64,000 nucleotides of DNA from Betaproteobacteria bacterium MOLA814 (GCA_000496475.1 AYMW01000001.1:939358-1003357), one strand, 5' to 3'; positions 46,294-56,642 are shown, numbered from the stretch's first letter. Numbers and translations are program-made. Notes: generated by a model from the sequence alone, not told the origin.

Positions 46294-48075
46294 ATGATTC
46301 GCTTGTCTGAGCTCAAGCTCGGCCTAGAAGACGTGCCCGTCGACCACAGACGGGCCGCAGACGCCCCCACAGAAACAGACGCCGACCGTGCGCCAGTCGG
46401 CCATCCCACGGCCAAGCTCACAGAACTTGCAGCCACAGCGCTGGGCATCGCCGCTAAAGACATTGCCAGCCTGCACGTCTTCAAACGCAGCTTTGATGCG
46501 CGCAAAGCCCGCCTGCAAGCCGTCTACATCGTTGACCTTGCGCTGGTTGAGACCGAGCAAGAAGGCGATGTGCTGGCACTGTGCACACCCCACCCACATA
46601 TCAAAGCCACGCCAGACATGGGTTGGTACCCACCTGTTTTGACGCCTGCACGTTTAAACATGCCGCGCCCCGTCGTGGTGGGTTTTGGACCGTGTGGCCT
46701 GTTTGCTGCTCTGGTATTGGCGCAAATGGGACTCAAGCCCATAGTCTTAGAGCGAGGGCAAAACGTGCGCCAGCGAACCAAAGACACCTGGGGTCTCTGG
46801 CGACACAACACACTCAACCCTTACAGCAACGTACAGTTTGGCGAAGGCGGCGCAGGCTTGTTCTCTGACGGTAAGCTCTACAGCCAAATTAAAGACCCGC
46901 GCTTTTTAGGACGCAAGGTCATGAACGAATTTGTTGCCGCCGGTGCGCCCGCAGACATTTTGTATGAAGCCCATCCCCACATAGGCACCTTCAAGCTCGT
47001 CAAAGTGGTAGAGCACATGCGCCAAACCATTACGAATTTGGGCGGCGACATTCGTTTTGGCCAGCAAGTTGATGAACTGCTGCTTGACGAACACCAGCGT
47101 ATTCGCGGTGTGCGTGTGTCCGATCTGGCAGATGGCAGCACCTACGAGCTGGCCAGCCAACACGTGGTCATGGCCTTGGGTCACAGTGCGCGCGACACCT
47201 TTGCCGTGCTGTACCAACAAGGTGTGGCCATGCACGCCAAACCCCTGTCAATTGGTGTTCGGATTGAGCACCCGCAAAGCGTCATAGACGCCTCTCGTTG
47301 GGGCAGACACGCAGGTCACCCCTTGTTGGGTGCGGCCGACTACAAACTGGTGCACCATGCCAGCAACGGACGCGCGGTGTACAGCTTTTGCATGTGTCCA
47401 GGCGGTACTGTGGTGGCGGCCACCTCAGAGCCTGGCCACTTGGTCACCAACGGCATGAGCCAATACTCTCGCAACGAGCGCAATGCAAACGCCGGCATTG
47501 TGGTGGACATCACCCCTGCTGACGCACCCATGACGCAAGCGGCTTGGACGGCCTCCTTTGGTGACACGCTAGGGGCAACATTGTTTGAAGACGCACAAGC
47601 TAGGCTCGCGGCTGCAGCCAACCCGCACCCGCTCACCGCCATCGTGTTGCAACGAGAACTTGAGCGCAACGCCTTTGCCGCTGGTGGACACGACTACTGC
47701 GCACCCGCCCAACGCGTTGCTGACTTCTTGGCCAACACCGCCAGCACCTCGCTGGGCAGCGTGACGCCAAGTTACCAGCCCGGCGTCAAACTGGTTAACT
47801 TGGCAGACATACTGCCCGCATTTGCCGTCACCGCCATGCGTGAAGCCCTGCCCGCTTTCGGTAAAAAAATCAAAGGTTTTGACATGGCGGACGCCATCAT
47901 GACCGGTCTAGAAACGCGAACCTCTTCGCCGCTGCGCATAGACAGAGACGACCAACTACAAAGCCCGACCGTGCGCGGCCTGTACCCCGGTGGCGAAGGC
48001 GCTGGCTACGCCGGCGGCATCCTATCTGCTGCCGTCGACGGCATCAAACTAGCCGAAGCCATAGCAGCCAATTAA
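46294..48075 (+). CDS. Large FAD-dependent dehydrogenase (COG2509 type)
   Basis: A 593-residue flavoprotein. The start MIRLSELKLGLED is chosen because AGGAA precedes it and the longer frame runs through rnpB. An N-terminal domain of about 110 residues (LGIAAKDIASLHVFKRSFDAR) precedes the FAD fold VVGFGPCGLFAALVLAQ. YSNVQFGEGGAGLFSDGKLY is the family hallmark. FCMCPGGTVVAATSEPGHLVTNGMS and GLYPGGEGAGYAGGILSAAVDG complete it. The substrate is unknown. The stop codon lies in the first of a set of REP-like repeats. Confidence 0.88.
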   Translation: MIRLSELKLGLEDVPVDHRRAADAPTETDADRAPVGHPTAKLTELAATALGIAAKDIASLHVFKRSFDARKARLQAVYIVDLALVETEQEGDVLALCTPHPHIKATPDMGWYPPVLTPARLNMPRPVVVGFGPCGLFAALVLAQMGLKPIVLERGQNVRQRTKDTWGLWRHNTLNPYSNVQFGEGGAGLFSDGKLYSQIKDPRFLGRKVMNEFVAAGAPADILYEAHPHIGTFKLVKVVEHMRQTITNLGGDIRFGQQVDELLLDEHQRIRGVRVSDLADGSTYELASQHVVMALGHSARDTFAVLYQQGVAMHAKPLSIGVRIEHPQSVIDASRWGRHAGHPLLGAADYKLVHHASNGRAVYSFCMCPGGTVVAATSEPGHLVTNGMSQYSRNERNANAGIVVDITPADAPMTQAAWTASFGDTLGATLFEDAQARLAAAANPHPLTAIVLQRELERNAFAAGGHDYCAPAQRVADFLANTASTSLGSVTPSYQPGVKLVNLADILPAFAVTAMREALPAFGKKIKGFDMADAIMTGLETRTSSPLRIDRDDQLQSPTVRGLYPGGEGAGYAGGILSAAVDGIKLAEAIAAN

Positions 48076-48165
48076 TTGGGGTCAGTTAATTGGGGTCAGA
48101 ACCCAATTAACTGCATTATTTGCCCCGCGACAAACAAATTAATTAGGATCTGACCCTAATATTTA
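48072..48165. repeat. REP-like palindromic repeat cluster
   Basis: Two direct copies of TTAATTGGGGTCAG (48072-48085 and 48086-48099); the second continues as AACCCAATTAA, so it is a palindrome. At about 48137-48165 an inverted, slightly diverged unit occurs (AATTAGGATCTGACCCTAAT). GGGGTCAG/CTGACCCC-type units resemble REP sequences mobilised by RAYT transposases in other proteobacteria. The cluster fills the gap between the FAD gene and the helicase gene and includes the FAD gene stop codon. No RAYT gene is in the window. Confidence 0.7.
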
Positions 48166-48179
48166 AGGTTTATTACGAT

Positions 48180-49634
48180 ATGTCTTTTGAAGCTTTAGGG
48201 CTAGAGCCCATGTGGCTAGAGGCGCTGACAACGCTGGGGTTTGAATCGGCTACGCCGGTGCAGCGCCGTGTTATCCCTGCGCACTTTGCAGCAAACGACG
48301 GCATTGGCTTGGCCCCAACTGGGTCGGGCAAAACCTTGGCGTTTGGCCTGTCGTTGTTGCAACCGCTGCACCACGTACCACTGCCAGAAGTTGGCGGCGG
48401 TGTGTATGCCGTGGTACTGGTGCCCACGCGGGAGTTGGCACAACAGGTCAGCCACGCCTTGGTTGACCTCATTAAAACTGTCCGCATACAACACACCACC
48501 CCCCTGCGCGTTGTGACCGCTGTTGGCGGGGCATCTATCAACACGCAACTCATGGGGTTGCGTGCAGGCGCCTCGGTGCTGGTGGCCACACCCGGACGCT
48601 TGCTGGACTTAATCGACAACGGCGGTGTGGCCTTGCACATGCTGCGCCACGTGGTACTGGACGAAGCTGACCGTTTGCTAGACAGCGGCTTTAGCGATGA
48701 GTTACAGCGCATCCACCAAGCCATTGACCAAGCCACGACGCACGCTGCAGTCAAACCACCACAAACATGGTTGTTTTCTGCCACTTGGAACGACGAGGTA
48801 GATAGTTTGTCGCAAGCGTGGTTGCGTCAACCCGTTCGCGTAGAAGAAACCGCTGGCGTCGTTGCGACACCGCCAATTGAGCAACGCGCAATAGCCGTTG
48901 ACGAAAAGCGACGCACTGCCTTGTTGCTACACCTCATCAAAACGCACAAATGGAGACAGGTGCTGGTGTTTGTGGGCACGCAATACGCCGCCGATCATGT
49001 GGCGGATAAGTTGTACAACAACTTCAAAGGTGCCAAGGTGTACGCCACGGCTTTTCACGGTGGCTTAACGCAAGCGCAGCGAACCACTTGTTTAAACGAA
49101 TTTAAAACTGGCCAATGGGACGTTTTGGTCACCACCGATTTAGCAGCGCGTGGCATTGATATTGCCGCGCTGCCTGCTGTGGTTAATTACGACCTGCCTC
49201 GCAGCGCCAGCGATTACACCCATCGCATTGGCCGCACAGGCCGAGCTGGGGTGGCCGGCGAGGCGGTGAGCTTTGTTACACCAGCCGCCAGTCGCCACTT
49301 CGAACTCATTGTGCAACGCAACCAACTGACGATTAGGGTCGAGTTATTGGCTGGCTTTGAAACCACTGACCTTGCCCACGTTCAGCCTGAAGCGACCGAC
49401 AGCAGCACTGGCGGACTTGATCCCAGCGGGGGCATAAAAGGCAAGCGCATGAGCAAAAAAGACAAGCTGCGAGCAATGGCCCAACATACACAACAAGAGC
49501 CAGAGCCAGAGCCAGATCAAAACCAAATTCAAGATCAACAACAAGCCCAGACAGGTCTGCCTGGTGCTATTGACGCAACAGGTACAACCGACTCAATCGG
49601 TCAAGCCAACCCATCAGACAAGCCCAACCTCTAG
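48180..49634 (+). CDS. DEAD-box ATP-dependent RNA helicase
   Basis: A 484-residue helicase of the RhlE/DeaD group. Motifs in order are LGFESATPVQRR (Q motif), APTGSGKTLAFGLSLL (I), PTRELAQQ (Ia), TPGRLLDLI (Ib), LDEADRLLD (II), FSATW (III), ATDLAARGIDI (V) and HRIGRTGRAG (VI). Motif II reads DEAD. The tail beyond residue 400 is low in complexity: a basic patch (KGKRMSKKDKLRAM) and a Glu/Pro/Gln run from a repeated GAGCCA hexamer. It probably remodels ribosomal or messenger RNA. It starts 15 bp after the REP-like repeats. Confidence 0.92.
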   Translation: MSFEALGLEPMWLEALTTLGFESATPVQRRVIPAHFAANDGIGLAPTGSGKTLAFGLSLLQPLHHVPLPEVGGGVYAVVLVPTRELAQQVSHALVDLIKTVRIQHTTPLRVVTAVGGASINTQLMGLRAGASVLVATPGRLLDLIDNGGVALHMLRHVVLDEADRLLDSGFSDELQRIHQAIDQATTHAAVKPPQTWLFSATWNDEVDSLSQAWLRQPVRVEETAGVVATPPIEQRAIAVDEKRRTALLLHLIKTHKWRQVLVFVGTQYAADHVADKLYNNFKGAKVYATAFHGGLTQAQRTTCLNEFKTGQWDVLVTTDLAARGIDIAALPAVVNYDLPRSASDYTHRIGRTGRAGVAGEAVSFVTPAASRHFELIVQRNQLTIRVELLAGFETTDLAHVQPEATDSSTGGLDPSGGIKGKRMSKKDKLRAMAQHTQQEPEPEPDQNQIQDQQQAQTGLPGAIDATGTTDSIGQANPSDKPNL

Positions 49635-49778
49635 GCCTCCCACCTCAACACCACATACGACAAGCGCGACGAGTACAACGGGGGCACGAGCTGCTGAACA
49701 ACACGACCACGGCCTGCAGGCGCCAAGACAGCCCATCGTGTAAACGGCTTCTTTACAGATGTCCCTGGCGGCTTTCAA

Positions 49779-50648
49779 CTAGCTGTTGCGCAAACGCTCA
49801 ATGCGCTCTTCCAATGGCGGGTGGGTAGCGAACAAGCTGCCTAAGCCACCTGCGATGCCCATAGCCGCCATTGTTTTGGGTAGCGTCCCAGCTTGCATGC
49901 CGCCAAGGCGCTGCAGTGCATTGATCATGGGTTGCTTGCGACCCATGAGACTGGCAGCACCGGCGTCTGCGCGAAACTCGCGCTGGCGACTGAACCTAGC
50001 CACGATGACGGCGGCTACAAAGCCCAACAAAATGTCCATCACAATGGTGGTGATGTAGTAGCCCATACCGGGACCAGCGCTTTGTGTGTCATTGCGTCGC
50101 AATGCAGCATCTACGGAATAGCCCACCACGCGGCTGATGAACACCACAAAGGTGTTCATCACGCCTTGAATCAGCGTCATGGTGACCATGTCACCGTTGG
50201 CAATGTGTGCCACCTCATGACCAAGTACAGCCTCGACTTCTTCTCGTGTCATGCCACGCAACAAGCCAGTGGATACAGCCACCAATGCCGAGTTTTTAAA
50301 TGCACCTGTAGCAAACGCATTGGGTTCGCCTTCATAAATGGCCACTTCTGGCATGCCGATGCCCGCGGTAGTGGCGAAGCCTGAGACGGTCTGCAACAGC
50401 CACGCTTCATCGGCGTTGCGGGCTTGCACGATCACTGTGGCACCCGTGCTCCACTTGGCAATTGGCTTGCTCATCAGCAGCGAAATAATGGCACCGCCAA
50501 AGCCCATAAGCAACGAAAAGCCCAACAACATGCCGAGGTCTAAGCCATTGGACGTCAAGAACCGATTGACACCCAGCAAGCTGGCTGTCACGCCCAATAC
50601 CAGCATGACAGCCAAGTTGGTCATCACAAACAACACAATACGCTTCAT
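49779..50648 (-). CDS. htpX: Membrane-bound zinc protease HtpX
   Basis: A 289-residue M48 protease that degrades misfolded membrane proteins. The zinc site is [13 protein letters not shown] (HExxH), with the third ligand in [10 protein letters not shown]. Four hydrophobic segments are visible (two near the N-terminus, two around residues 160-215). The length and motifs are typical. It is convergent with the helicase gene, and the 144 bp between them contain nothing I recognise. Confidence 0.97.
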   Translation of the reverse strand: MKRIVLFVMTNLAVMLVLGVTASLLGVNRFLTSNGLDLGMLLGFSLLMGFGGAIISLLMSKPIAKWSTGATVIVQARNADEAWLLQTVSGFATTAGIGMPEVAIYEGEPNAFATGAFKNSALVAVSTGLLRGMTREEVEAVLGHEVAHIANGDMVTMTLIQGVMNTFVVFISRVVGYSVDAALRRNDTQSAGPGMGYYITTIVMDILLGFVAAVIVARFSRQREFRADAGAASLMGRKQPMINALQRLGGMQAGTLPKTMAAMGIAGGLGSLFATHPPLEERIERLRNS

Positions 50649-50733
50649 TTGAATTCTCCCGTGGTCTCAGACATGAAAACTATTTTCAGTTCAGTGCCAG
50701 CAGCCGAATCATATGTGGGCTTTGGCGTAAATT

Positions 50734-51609
50734 TCAACGGTCTGTTAGTGCTGCCACACGTTGTGGGGGATTTTGTCCAAGACGCAAAGGCCTGAACACC
50801 TGTGGGTCGTCATAAAAGCTGGGGTGTGCGTTGTCGTCGCACCAGTTCGGAGTGCCCATAACGGGCAACGGCGTGAATGGCTTTTGACTTAAGTCGTCGT
50901 CGCGCAAAGCTTGTGCAAGTGCATGGTCTATGCCGCTGATAGCCGATTGCTTGCCAAACAATGCCTGCACAGACGGCGTTGGGAGCCACACATGCGCGGT
51001 CAAACTTTTGCGGGGGTACAGCAGCAGCTGCTCAAGCAAGGCATGGCCCATGACCAACAATTGACACTGCGCCCACAGCGGACGCAGCGTGACAAAAGCC
51101 ATCTGCCACTGGCGGTGACGCAGGGCATCCCAAATAGCGGGAGGGGCCAGCAGCACAGCACCGTTTTCATCCAACAGCGTCAGGGCATCTCGGGTAGGGC
51201 CGCGGGTTTGACCAACACCACCAGCAGCCTCTAGAGCCTGCCACTGGCGCTGGTTAAGCGTTGCCTTGGTGTGCGGCCAATTGAGCCACATCAAACCATT
51301 GAAAAAGTCATGCGCACCACAGCGTGTCGGCACAGTGCGGGTTTGATAAATGTACGCTTCATAGGCTTGGCCGTGGGGCAACGCAGACTGCGCGACAAAA
51401 CCCGGGCTGGCTTGGCGTGGCGATTGATGCAACAACTGCGCACAGGCCTGCCCTGCATCTCGCAACGCATGTAGGACTTGCCAAACCGGCTCACCCCGCA
51501 ACACACCCTGCGCCAAAGGGCGTCCCAGCTCGGCATAAGGCGTAAGCCAAGCTTGCTGCCAATTTATGCCAGCCAGTGGTTGCGGCCAGGTGGCTTGTGC
51601 ACCAGACAT
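50734..51609 (-). CDS. DUF3025 family protein
   Basis: A 291-residue soluble protein. The block YEAYIYQTRTVPTRCGAHD, followed by FFNGLMWLNWPHTKATLN, is the DUF3025 signature as I recall it. ENGAVLLAPPAIWDALRHRQW and LPVMGTPNWCDDNAHPSFYDD are other conserved-looking blocks. The function is unknown. It starts 9 bp after pyrC ends, so the two are probably co-transcribed. Confidence 0.85.
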   Translation of the reverse strand: MSGAQATWPQPLAGINWQQAWLTPYAELGRPLAQGVLRGEPVWQVLHALRDAGQACAQLLHQSPRQASPGFVAQSALPHGQAYEAYIYQTRTVPTRCGAHDFFNGLMWLNWPHTKATLNQRQWQALEAAGGVGQTRGPTRDALTLLDENGAVLLAPPAIWDALRHRQWQMAFVTLRPLWAQCQLLVMGHALLEQLLLYPRKSLTAHVWLPTPSVQALFGKQSAISGIDHALAQALRDDDLSQKPFTPLPVMGTPNWCDDNAHPSFYDDPQVFRPLRLGQNPPQRVAALTDR

Positions 51610-51618
51610 ACCCGGGGT

Positions 51619-52674
51619 TTAAGCCGCCACGCGCCAGTGCAACGGCTCACCACCACCCAAAGGTTTGATAGAGGCCGCGCCAAACGGAAAGTCCAGGGGC
51701 GGCACCCACGTTTCGCGCTTGAGCGTCACCGTACCGGTGTTACGAGGCAAACCGTAAAAGTCTGGGCCATGTTCACTGGCAAAGCCTTGCAGCTTGTCCA
51801 ATGCGCCCGCTTGCTCAAAAGCCGTGGCGTACAACTCAATGGCCGCGTGTGCGGTGTAGCAACCAGCACAACCGCTGGCGTGCTCTTTCAAGTGGGCAGG
51901 GTGAGGTGCACTGTCGGTGCCTAAGAAAAATTTGGACGACCCACTGGATGCAGCGGCCAGCAGGGCTTGACGGTGCTTCTCGCGCTTGAGAACGGGCAAA
52001 CAGTAATAGTGGGGACGAATACCGCCAGTAAAAATGGCATTGCGGTTGTACAACAAGTGGTGCGCCGTAATGGTGGCCCCTACAAAACTATCGCTGGCTT
52101 GTACATATTGCGCCGCATCGTCAGTGGTAATGTGCTCAAACACAATCTTAAGCTCTGGAAAATCCCGCCGTAACGGTATGAGCTGCTGCTCGATAAACAC
52201 CGCTTCACGGTCAAACAAGTCAATGTCTGTGTTGGTGACTTCACCGTGCACCAACAGCAACATGCCGCAGCGCTGCATGGCCTCAAACACGGGGTAGATG
52301 TTGCTGAGCTTGGTGACACCCATGTCGCTGTTGGTCGTGGCGCCCGCTGGGTACAGCTTGGCGGCCAAGACCCCACCCGCATGGGCTTCTTCTATGGCTT
52401 GCGGCGCAATGTTGTCCGTGAGGTACAAGGTCATCAGCGGCTCAAACTGCACCCCAGGTGGGACGGCAGCTGCAATGCGAGACTTGTATGCATTGGCCAT
52501 GGCCAATGACGTCACTGGCGGCTTGAGATTGGGCATGATGATGGCTCGGGCAAATTGTGCCGCCGTATGCGGCACAACGCTGGCCAAGGCAATGCCATCT
52601 CGCACGTGCAAATGCCAGTCATCTGGGCGAATCATAGTGAATGTTTGGGGAGTCAATGATGCGGCATGTGTCAT
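51619..52674 (-). CDS. pyrC: Dihydroorotase (class II, homodimeric)
   Basis: A 351-residue zinc amidohydrolase that closes the pyrimidine ring. The start [14 protein letters not shown] at 52674 is chosen; the longer frame upstream runs into the LysR gene. [12 protein letters not shown] holds the HxH metal site. [13 protein letters not shown] contains the carboxylated Lys. [19 protein letters not shown] and [10 protein letters not shown] supply the other His and Asp ligands. The length matches E. coli PyrC. Confidence 0.96.
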   Translation of the reverse strand: MTHAASLTPQTFTMIRPDDWHLHVRDGIALASVVPHTAAQFARAIIMPNLKPPVTSLAMANAYKSRIAAAVPPGVQFEPLMTLYLTDNIAPQAIEEAHAGGVLAAKLYPAGATTNSDMGVTKLSNIYPVFEAMQRCGMLLLVHGEVTNTDIDLFDREAVFIEQQLIPLRRDFPELKIVFEHITTDDAAQYVQASDSFVGATITAHHLLYNRNAIFTGGIRPHYYCLPVLKREKHRQALLAAASSGSSKFFLGTDSAPHPAHLKEHASGCAGCYTAHAAIELYATAFEQAGALDKLQGFASEHGPDFYGLPRNTGTVTLKRETWVPPLDFPFGAASIKPLGGGEPLHWRVAA

Positions 52675-52715
52675 AGCCTTGATCTTATGCCATGCGCAGC
52701 CCCATCCACCCGCGC

Positions 52716-53702
52716 CTACAGACTTACCCCCCTCTTCGTGGTGGTGCCAGGCGCTGGATTTGAGGACACACCAGAGGCCAAGTGCCGCCATAAACTGCGC
52801 GCCAGCCCCTTGTCGACGTCATTGACACCAGCGACGTCTAAGATGGCCTCAACGCCAGGCTTTTGTCGATACAGGCGAATTTCCATGGTCAAACTTGGGG
52901 TCTGCCCGGCACTCACCAATCGTCCAGCCTCCATGTCTTTGTGCACTGCGCTCTCGGGCAAAAAAGCAATCCCGTGGCCTTCTAACGCCATGGCTTTCAA
53001 GCCTTCGGCCATATCAGTTTCGTACACACGATCTAAATGCGACACCTCGCTGCTTTGTTTGAGCAAGTGGTCAACCGCGCGCGCCAAATAGGCACCGGCC
53101 GAATACGCCAAATATGGGAGTGGTTTTTTGCTGTGACCAGGCAATGAGTACATGGGTGTGCCGTCGGCCTTGGGTTTGCTGACGGCGTACAGCGTTTCCG
53201 AACCCAAAACCAACATATCGTAGCGATCAACGCTCAATGCGACAGGCTGTGATGGGTGGTGGTAAATCAACAGCAGGTCGCAACTGCCCTCTGTCATGCG
53301 CATCACCGCATCGTGCACATTCAGCGCAATGAGGCGGCTGTTGAAGCTGCGAAACTCTTTCACCAAGCACGACACCCAAGACGGGAAAAAAGTAAAGGCC
53401 AAGGTGTGAGGTACTGCAAACTCAATCACGTCTTGAGCCGAGGCTTGATGGGTGCGCAGCATGGCGCGTGTCGCGTGCAAAGCCTGCAGCATATCGACTG
53501 CCTGGTCCAGTAAAGTTTTGCCTGCAGGCGTTAAGCGGGTGGGATAGGACGAGCGATCGACAAGGTCGGTACCGGCCCACGCCTCAAGCGCTTGAATGCG
53601 CCTTGAAAAGGCAGGCTGCGTGACATGGCGCAATTGCGCCGAGCGGCTAAAACTGCGCGTTTGAGCCAGCGATACAAAGTCTTCTAGCCATTTGGTTTCC
53701 AT
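52716..53702 (-). CDS. LysR-type transcriptional regulator
   Basis: A 328-residue regulator. The N-terminal helix-turn-helix is [19 protein letters not shown], then [13 protein letters not shown] periplasmic-binding-protein-like effector domain follows ([19 protein letters not shown]). The ATG at 53702 is the usual METKWLEDF start; the frame extends upstream into the ABC transporter but the extension is not LysR-like. The inducer and targets are unknown. It lies 10 bp downstream of the ABC transporter gene and 41 bp upstream of pyrC on the same strand, so it may be part of that transcript. Confidence 0.92.
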   Translation of the reverse strand: METKWLEDFVSLAQTRSFSRSAQLRHVTQPAFSRRIQALEAWAGTDLVDRSSYPTRLTPAGKTLLDQAVDMLQALHATRAMLRTHQASAQDVIEFAVPHTLAFTFFPSWVSCLVKEFRSFNSRLIALNVHDAVMRMTEGSCDLLLIYHHPSQPVALSVDRYDMLVLGSETLYAVSKPKADGTPMYSLPGHSKKPLPYLAYSAGAYLARAVDHLLKQSSEVSHLDRVYETDMAEGLKAMALEGHGIAFLPESAVHKDMEAGRLVSAGQTPSLTMEIRLYRQKPGVEAILDVAGVNDVDKGLARSLWRHLASGVSSNPAPGTTTKRGVSL

Positions 53703-53712
53703 AACGACCTTA

Positions 53713-55629
53713 TTATGTTGCCAAATTTGGGCTGTTGGGCGCACGGTTGGGTTGGTCTGATGGGGTATCACCTGTTTTGTCTTCTTGCTGCAAAGCCCAC
53801 ATGCGCGCATAGGCGCCGCCAGCTTGCAACAAATCGCTGTGGCGGCCTCGTTCCACCACAGAGCCGGCTTCCAGCACCACAATCTCGTGGGCGTGCACAA
53901 CTGTCGACAAACGGTGAGCAATCACCAGCGATGTTTTATGACGTGCCGCCATGCGAATCTCGGCTTGGATGGCCCGCTCGTTGGTGGAGTCCAGCGCCGA
54001 AGTTGCCTCGTCAAATATCAATATGGGTGGGTTTTTAAGCAAGGTCCGGGCAATGGCGACGCGCTGCTTTTCTCCTCCTGACAACTTCAAACCGCGCTCA
54101 CCCACTGGCGTATCGTAGCCTTGGGGCAAGCTTTCAATAAAGCTGTGTATGCGCGCTGCTTTGGCTGCCGTGATCACGTCGTCCATGCTGGCGTCGGTTC
54201 GCCCGTATCGAATGTTGTACGCAATGCTGTCGTTAAACAGCACTGTGTCTTGGGGCACTATGCCCACATGGCGGCGCAAACTGAGTTGCTGCAATTCACG
54301 CACGTCTACGCCGTTGATACGGACTGCCCCCCCACTGACATCGTAAAACCGGTACAACAACCTGGCCAACGTCGATTTACCCGAACCAGACGGACCCACA
54401 ATGGCCACCGTTTTACCAGCTGGGATGTGTATGTTTACGCCATGCAAGATGGCCCTATTGGGCTCATAACTGAAACTGATGGCATCAAAACTTACATCTG
54501 GCGGACTGTCTAAGCGCAAGACTTGTGCATTGGGCCTGTCGGCAATTTCACGCTCGCGCTCTAAAAGCACAAACATCTTGTCTAGGTCGGTGAGGCTTTG
54601 CTTGATTTCACGGTACAGCACACCTAAAAAACCCAGCGGTATGTACAGCTGGATCATGAAGGCGTTCACCATCACCAAGTCACCCAACGTGAGTGTGCCG
54701 TCAACAACGCCTTGTGTGGCACGCCACAGCATCAACACCAAGGCCGTAGCGATGATAATTTGTTGCCCCGCGTTGAGTGCACTCAATGTGGTTTGGTTCT
54801 TGATGCGAATAACACGCAGCTTTTCCAAGTTGTCGTTGTAACGTTTGGACTCAAAACCTTCGTTGTTGAAGTACTTGACCGTTTCGTAATTAAGCAAGGC
54901 ATCAATGGCGCGTGAGTGCGCGGTCGAGTCGGCCTCATTCATGGCGCGTCTAAACTGCGTGCGCCACTCAGTCACCACCACTGTGAAGCTGATGTACAGC
55001 ACCAGCGCAGCCAGCGTGATCCATACATAGCCAGCGTCAAATTGCGTGCCCAGCACCGTCAGTACCATAGCCACCTCAATAAACGTGGGCACGATACTGT
55101 AGAGCGAGTAGGAAATAAGCGACTGCACGCTGCGTGTCCCTCGCTCAATATCACGGGTCATGCCGCCCGTTTGCCTGGCCAAGTGAAAGCGCAAACTCAA
55201 CGCGTGCAAATGCTCAAATACTTGCAAGGCGATGTGGCGGGTGGCGCCTTCTGTGGCCTTGGCAAAGACCAACTCGCGCAGCTCGGTGAACAACGAGGTA
55301 GACAGGCGCAGCAGGCCGTAAGCCACCAACAAACTCACGGGCACCACCAACAGGGCTTGGGCCGTCTCCAATGGCGCGTTAGGGTTGATCGTCATGGCGT
55401 CAACCAGCTTTTTGAGCAGCAAGGGCACACTGACATTGGCCGCTTTCGCGCCCACCATGAAGGTCAACGCAATCAGCACACGCCACTTGTACTGCCACAA
55501 ATAAGGCAGCAGTTTTGCCAGCGTTTGCCAGTCTGAACGTGGCGGTAATGCGGTTGTCGAAGAGGTTGCAGGTGAGGCTGCAGAAGAAGCTGTTGGTGGT
55601 GCTTCTGAGGATGGTGAAGTTTGGCGCAT
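53713..55629 (-). CDS. Atm1/HMT1-type ABC transporter (permease-ATPase half transporter)
   Basis: A 638-residue ABC exporter of the Atm1/ABCB7 type. A Ser/Thr/Ala/Pro-rich N-terminus (residues 1-32) precedes six membrane spans. RQTGGMTRDIERGTRSVQSL is a motif of the Atm1 subgroup, and YNDNLEKLRV with NAGQQIIIAT follow. ATPase motifs are VAIVGPSGSGKSTLARLLY (Walker A), LSGGEKQRVAIART (signature) and PILIFDEATSALD (Walker B). Bacterial members export glutathione-linked compounds or metals. No iron-sulfur or metal operon is adjacent. Confidence 0.92.
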   Translation of the reverse strand: MRQTSPSSEAPPTASSAASPATSSTTALPPRSDWQTLAKLLPYLWQYKWRVLIALTFMVGAKAANVSVPLLLKKLVDAMTINPNAPLETAQALLVVPVSLLVAYGLLRLSTSLFTELRELVFAKATEGATRHIALQVFEHLHALSLRFHLARQTGGMTRDIERGTRSVQSLISYSLYSIVPTFIEVAMVLTVLGTQFDAGYVWITLAALVLYISFTVVVTEWRTQFRRAMNEADSTAHSRAIDALLNYETVKYFNNEGFESKRYNDNLEKLRVIRIKNQTTLSALNAGQQIIIATALVLMLWRATQGVVDGTLTLGDLVMVNAFMIQLYIPLGFLGVLYREIKQSLTDLDKMFVLLEREREIADRPNAQVLRLDSPPDVSFDAISFSYEPNRAILHGVNIHIPAGKTVAIVGPSGSGKSTLARLLYRFYDVSGGAVRINGVDVRELQQLSLRRHVGIVPQDTVLFNDSIAYNIRYGRTDASMDDVITAAKAARIHSFIESLPQGYDTPVGERGLKLSGGEKQRVAIARTLLKNPPILIFDEATSALDSTNERAIQAEIRMAARHKTSLVIAHRLSTVVHAHEIVVLEAGSVVERGRHSDLLQAGGAYARMWALQQEDKTGDTPSDQPNRAPNSPNLAT

Positions 55630-55697
55630 AGGGCGTATTGTCTGCTATGACCTACACTTCTCGTTTGCTTAAAGACCACACATCAAGGCCTTGCCCC

Positions 55698-56129
55698 ATG
55701 ACAGACGAATCGACACAAGACGCACGAGCGGCCAATGGCAACTTGGTAACCCAATTGCCTACCGACCAAGAGCTGGTGCTTAAAGTAATTCCCATGCCCG
55801 CAGACTGCAACGCCAACGGCGATATTTTTGGCGGCTGGGTCATGGCCCAAGTGGACTTGGCAGGCTCTGTTCTCCCAGCACGGGTGGTCAGGGGGCGAAT
55901 AACCACTGTGGCAGTGAAAGAATTTATCTTTAAACAGCCGGTACGCGTGGGCGATATCTTGAGTTTTTACGCCCGCATTGTACGCATTGGCAACACCTCT
56001 ATCACCGTTGATGTAGCGTGTTTTGCAGAGCGCTTTAGGTCTCAAGGCCAGTTTGTAAAAGTCACTCAAGCCACCCTCACCTATGTGGCTATTGACGACC
56101 TAGGCGCGCCTACACAGATTGCGCAGTAA
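55698..56129 (+). CDS. Acyl-CoA thioesterase, YciA type
   Basis: A 143-residue hotdog-fold thioesterase. MPADCNANGDIFGGWVMAQVD carries the catalytic Asp region of YciA. TVAVKEFIFKQPVRVGDILSF and TSITVDVACFAER follow. The ATG at 55698 is preferred, with AAGG upstream; two earlier in-frame starts (55638, 55647) lie in sequence unlike the family. It is divergent from the ABC transporter gene. It likely hydrolyses medium- and long-chain acyl-CoA. Confidence 0.9.
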   Translation: MTDESTQDARAANGNLVTQLPTDQELVLKVIPMPADCNANGDIFGGWVMAQVDLAGSVLPARVVRGRITTVAVKEFIFKQPVRVGDILSFYARIVRIGNTSITVDVACFAERFRSQGQFVKVTQATLTYVAIDDLGAPTQIAQ

Positions 56130-56165
56130 CTGACAACACCGGTCACACACAACGTTTGAGCCAGA

Positions 56166-56642
56166 CTACCAAGCGATGTAGGCATAGCCTTTTTCTTGGT
56201 AGGTCATGAGCGCGGAAGCGCCTACCTCTTCAATACGCGCTTGAGACACCACCCGGTCAGCCCCCCAGCCCAAGCCCGTTAAGGTGTTGCCGCAAGCCAC
56301 CAACTCGACCCCGTAGTCGTTGGCAAAGCCAACAATGCGCTGCCTGGCCTCAAGCGACACAGGGCGCTCTGGCCTTGTGGCCAACAAGTGGATACCTGGG
56401 CCAAAGGCCACCACGGCCAGCGCAACGTTGTCGCCGTACTGCACCACCATGGCTCGCAAAGACCCCAATATGTGGTTGATGTAATCAGGGTCTGCGCGGT
56501 TAACTTGGTAAACCAATTTGTGCTGAGGCGGGTCGCCCGGAAACCACAACTCACCGCTGGCCGCATGCGAGGTTTTAGGCTGAGTGAATACGCCTGCAAC
56601 AAGCGCCAAGGCAGTCGCCTTTAGACTGTTTCGTTTGTTCAT
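56166..56642 (-). CDS. Periplasmic DsrE/F-like protein, second copy
   Basis: A 158-residue protein with a signal peptide (LKATALALVAGVFTQPKTSHA). The DsrE-like domain has KLVYQVNRADPDYINHILG, NVALAVVAFGPGIHLLA and VELVACGNTLTGLGWGADRV. The only Cys is in ACGNT, equivalent to ACNNT in the paralogue at 40889-41320; the final segments EKGYAYIAW and KEGYVYLKP also match. The function is unknown. It is convergent with the YciA-like gene. Confidence 0.8.
   Translation of the reverse strand: MNKRNSLKATALALVAGVFTQPKTSHAASGELWFPGDPPQHKLVYQVNRADPDYINHILGSLRAMVVQYGDNVALAVVAFGPGIHLLATRPERPVSLEARQRIVGFANDYGVELVACGNTLTGLGWGADRVVSQARIEEVGASALMTYQEKGYAYIAW

Noticed and set aside
53703-53921. Upstream extension of the LysR gene
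   Set aside because: It lies inside the ABC transporter gene, is Cys-rich and not LysR-like; the METKWLEDF start is standard.
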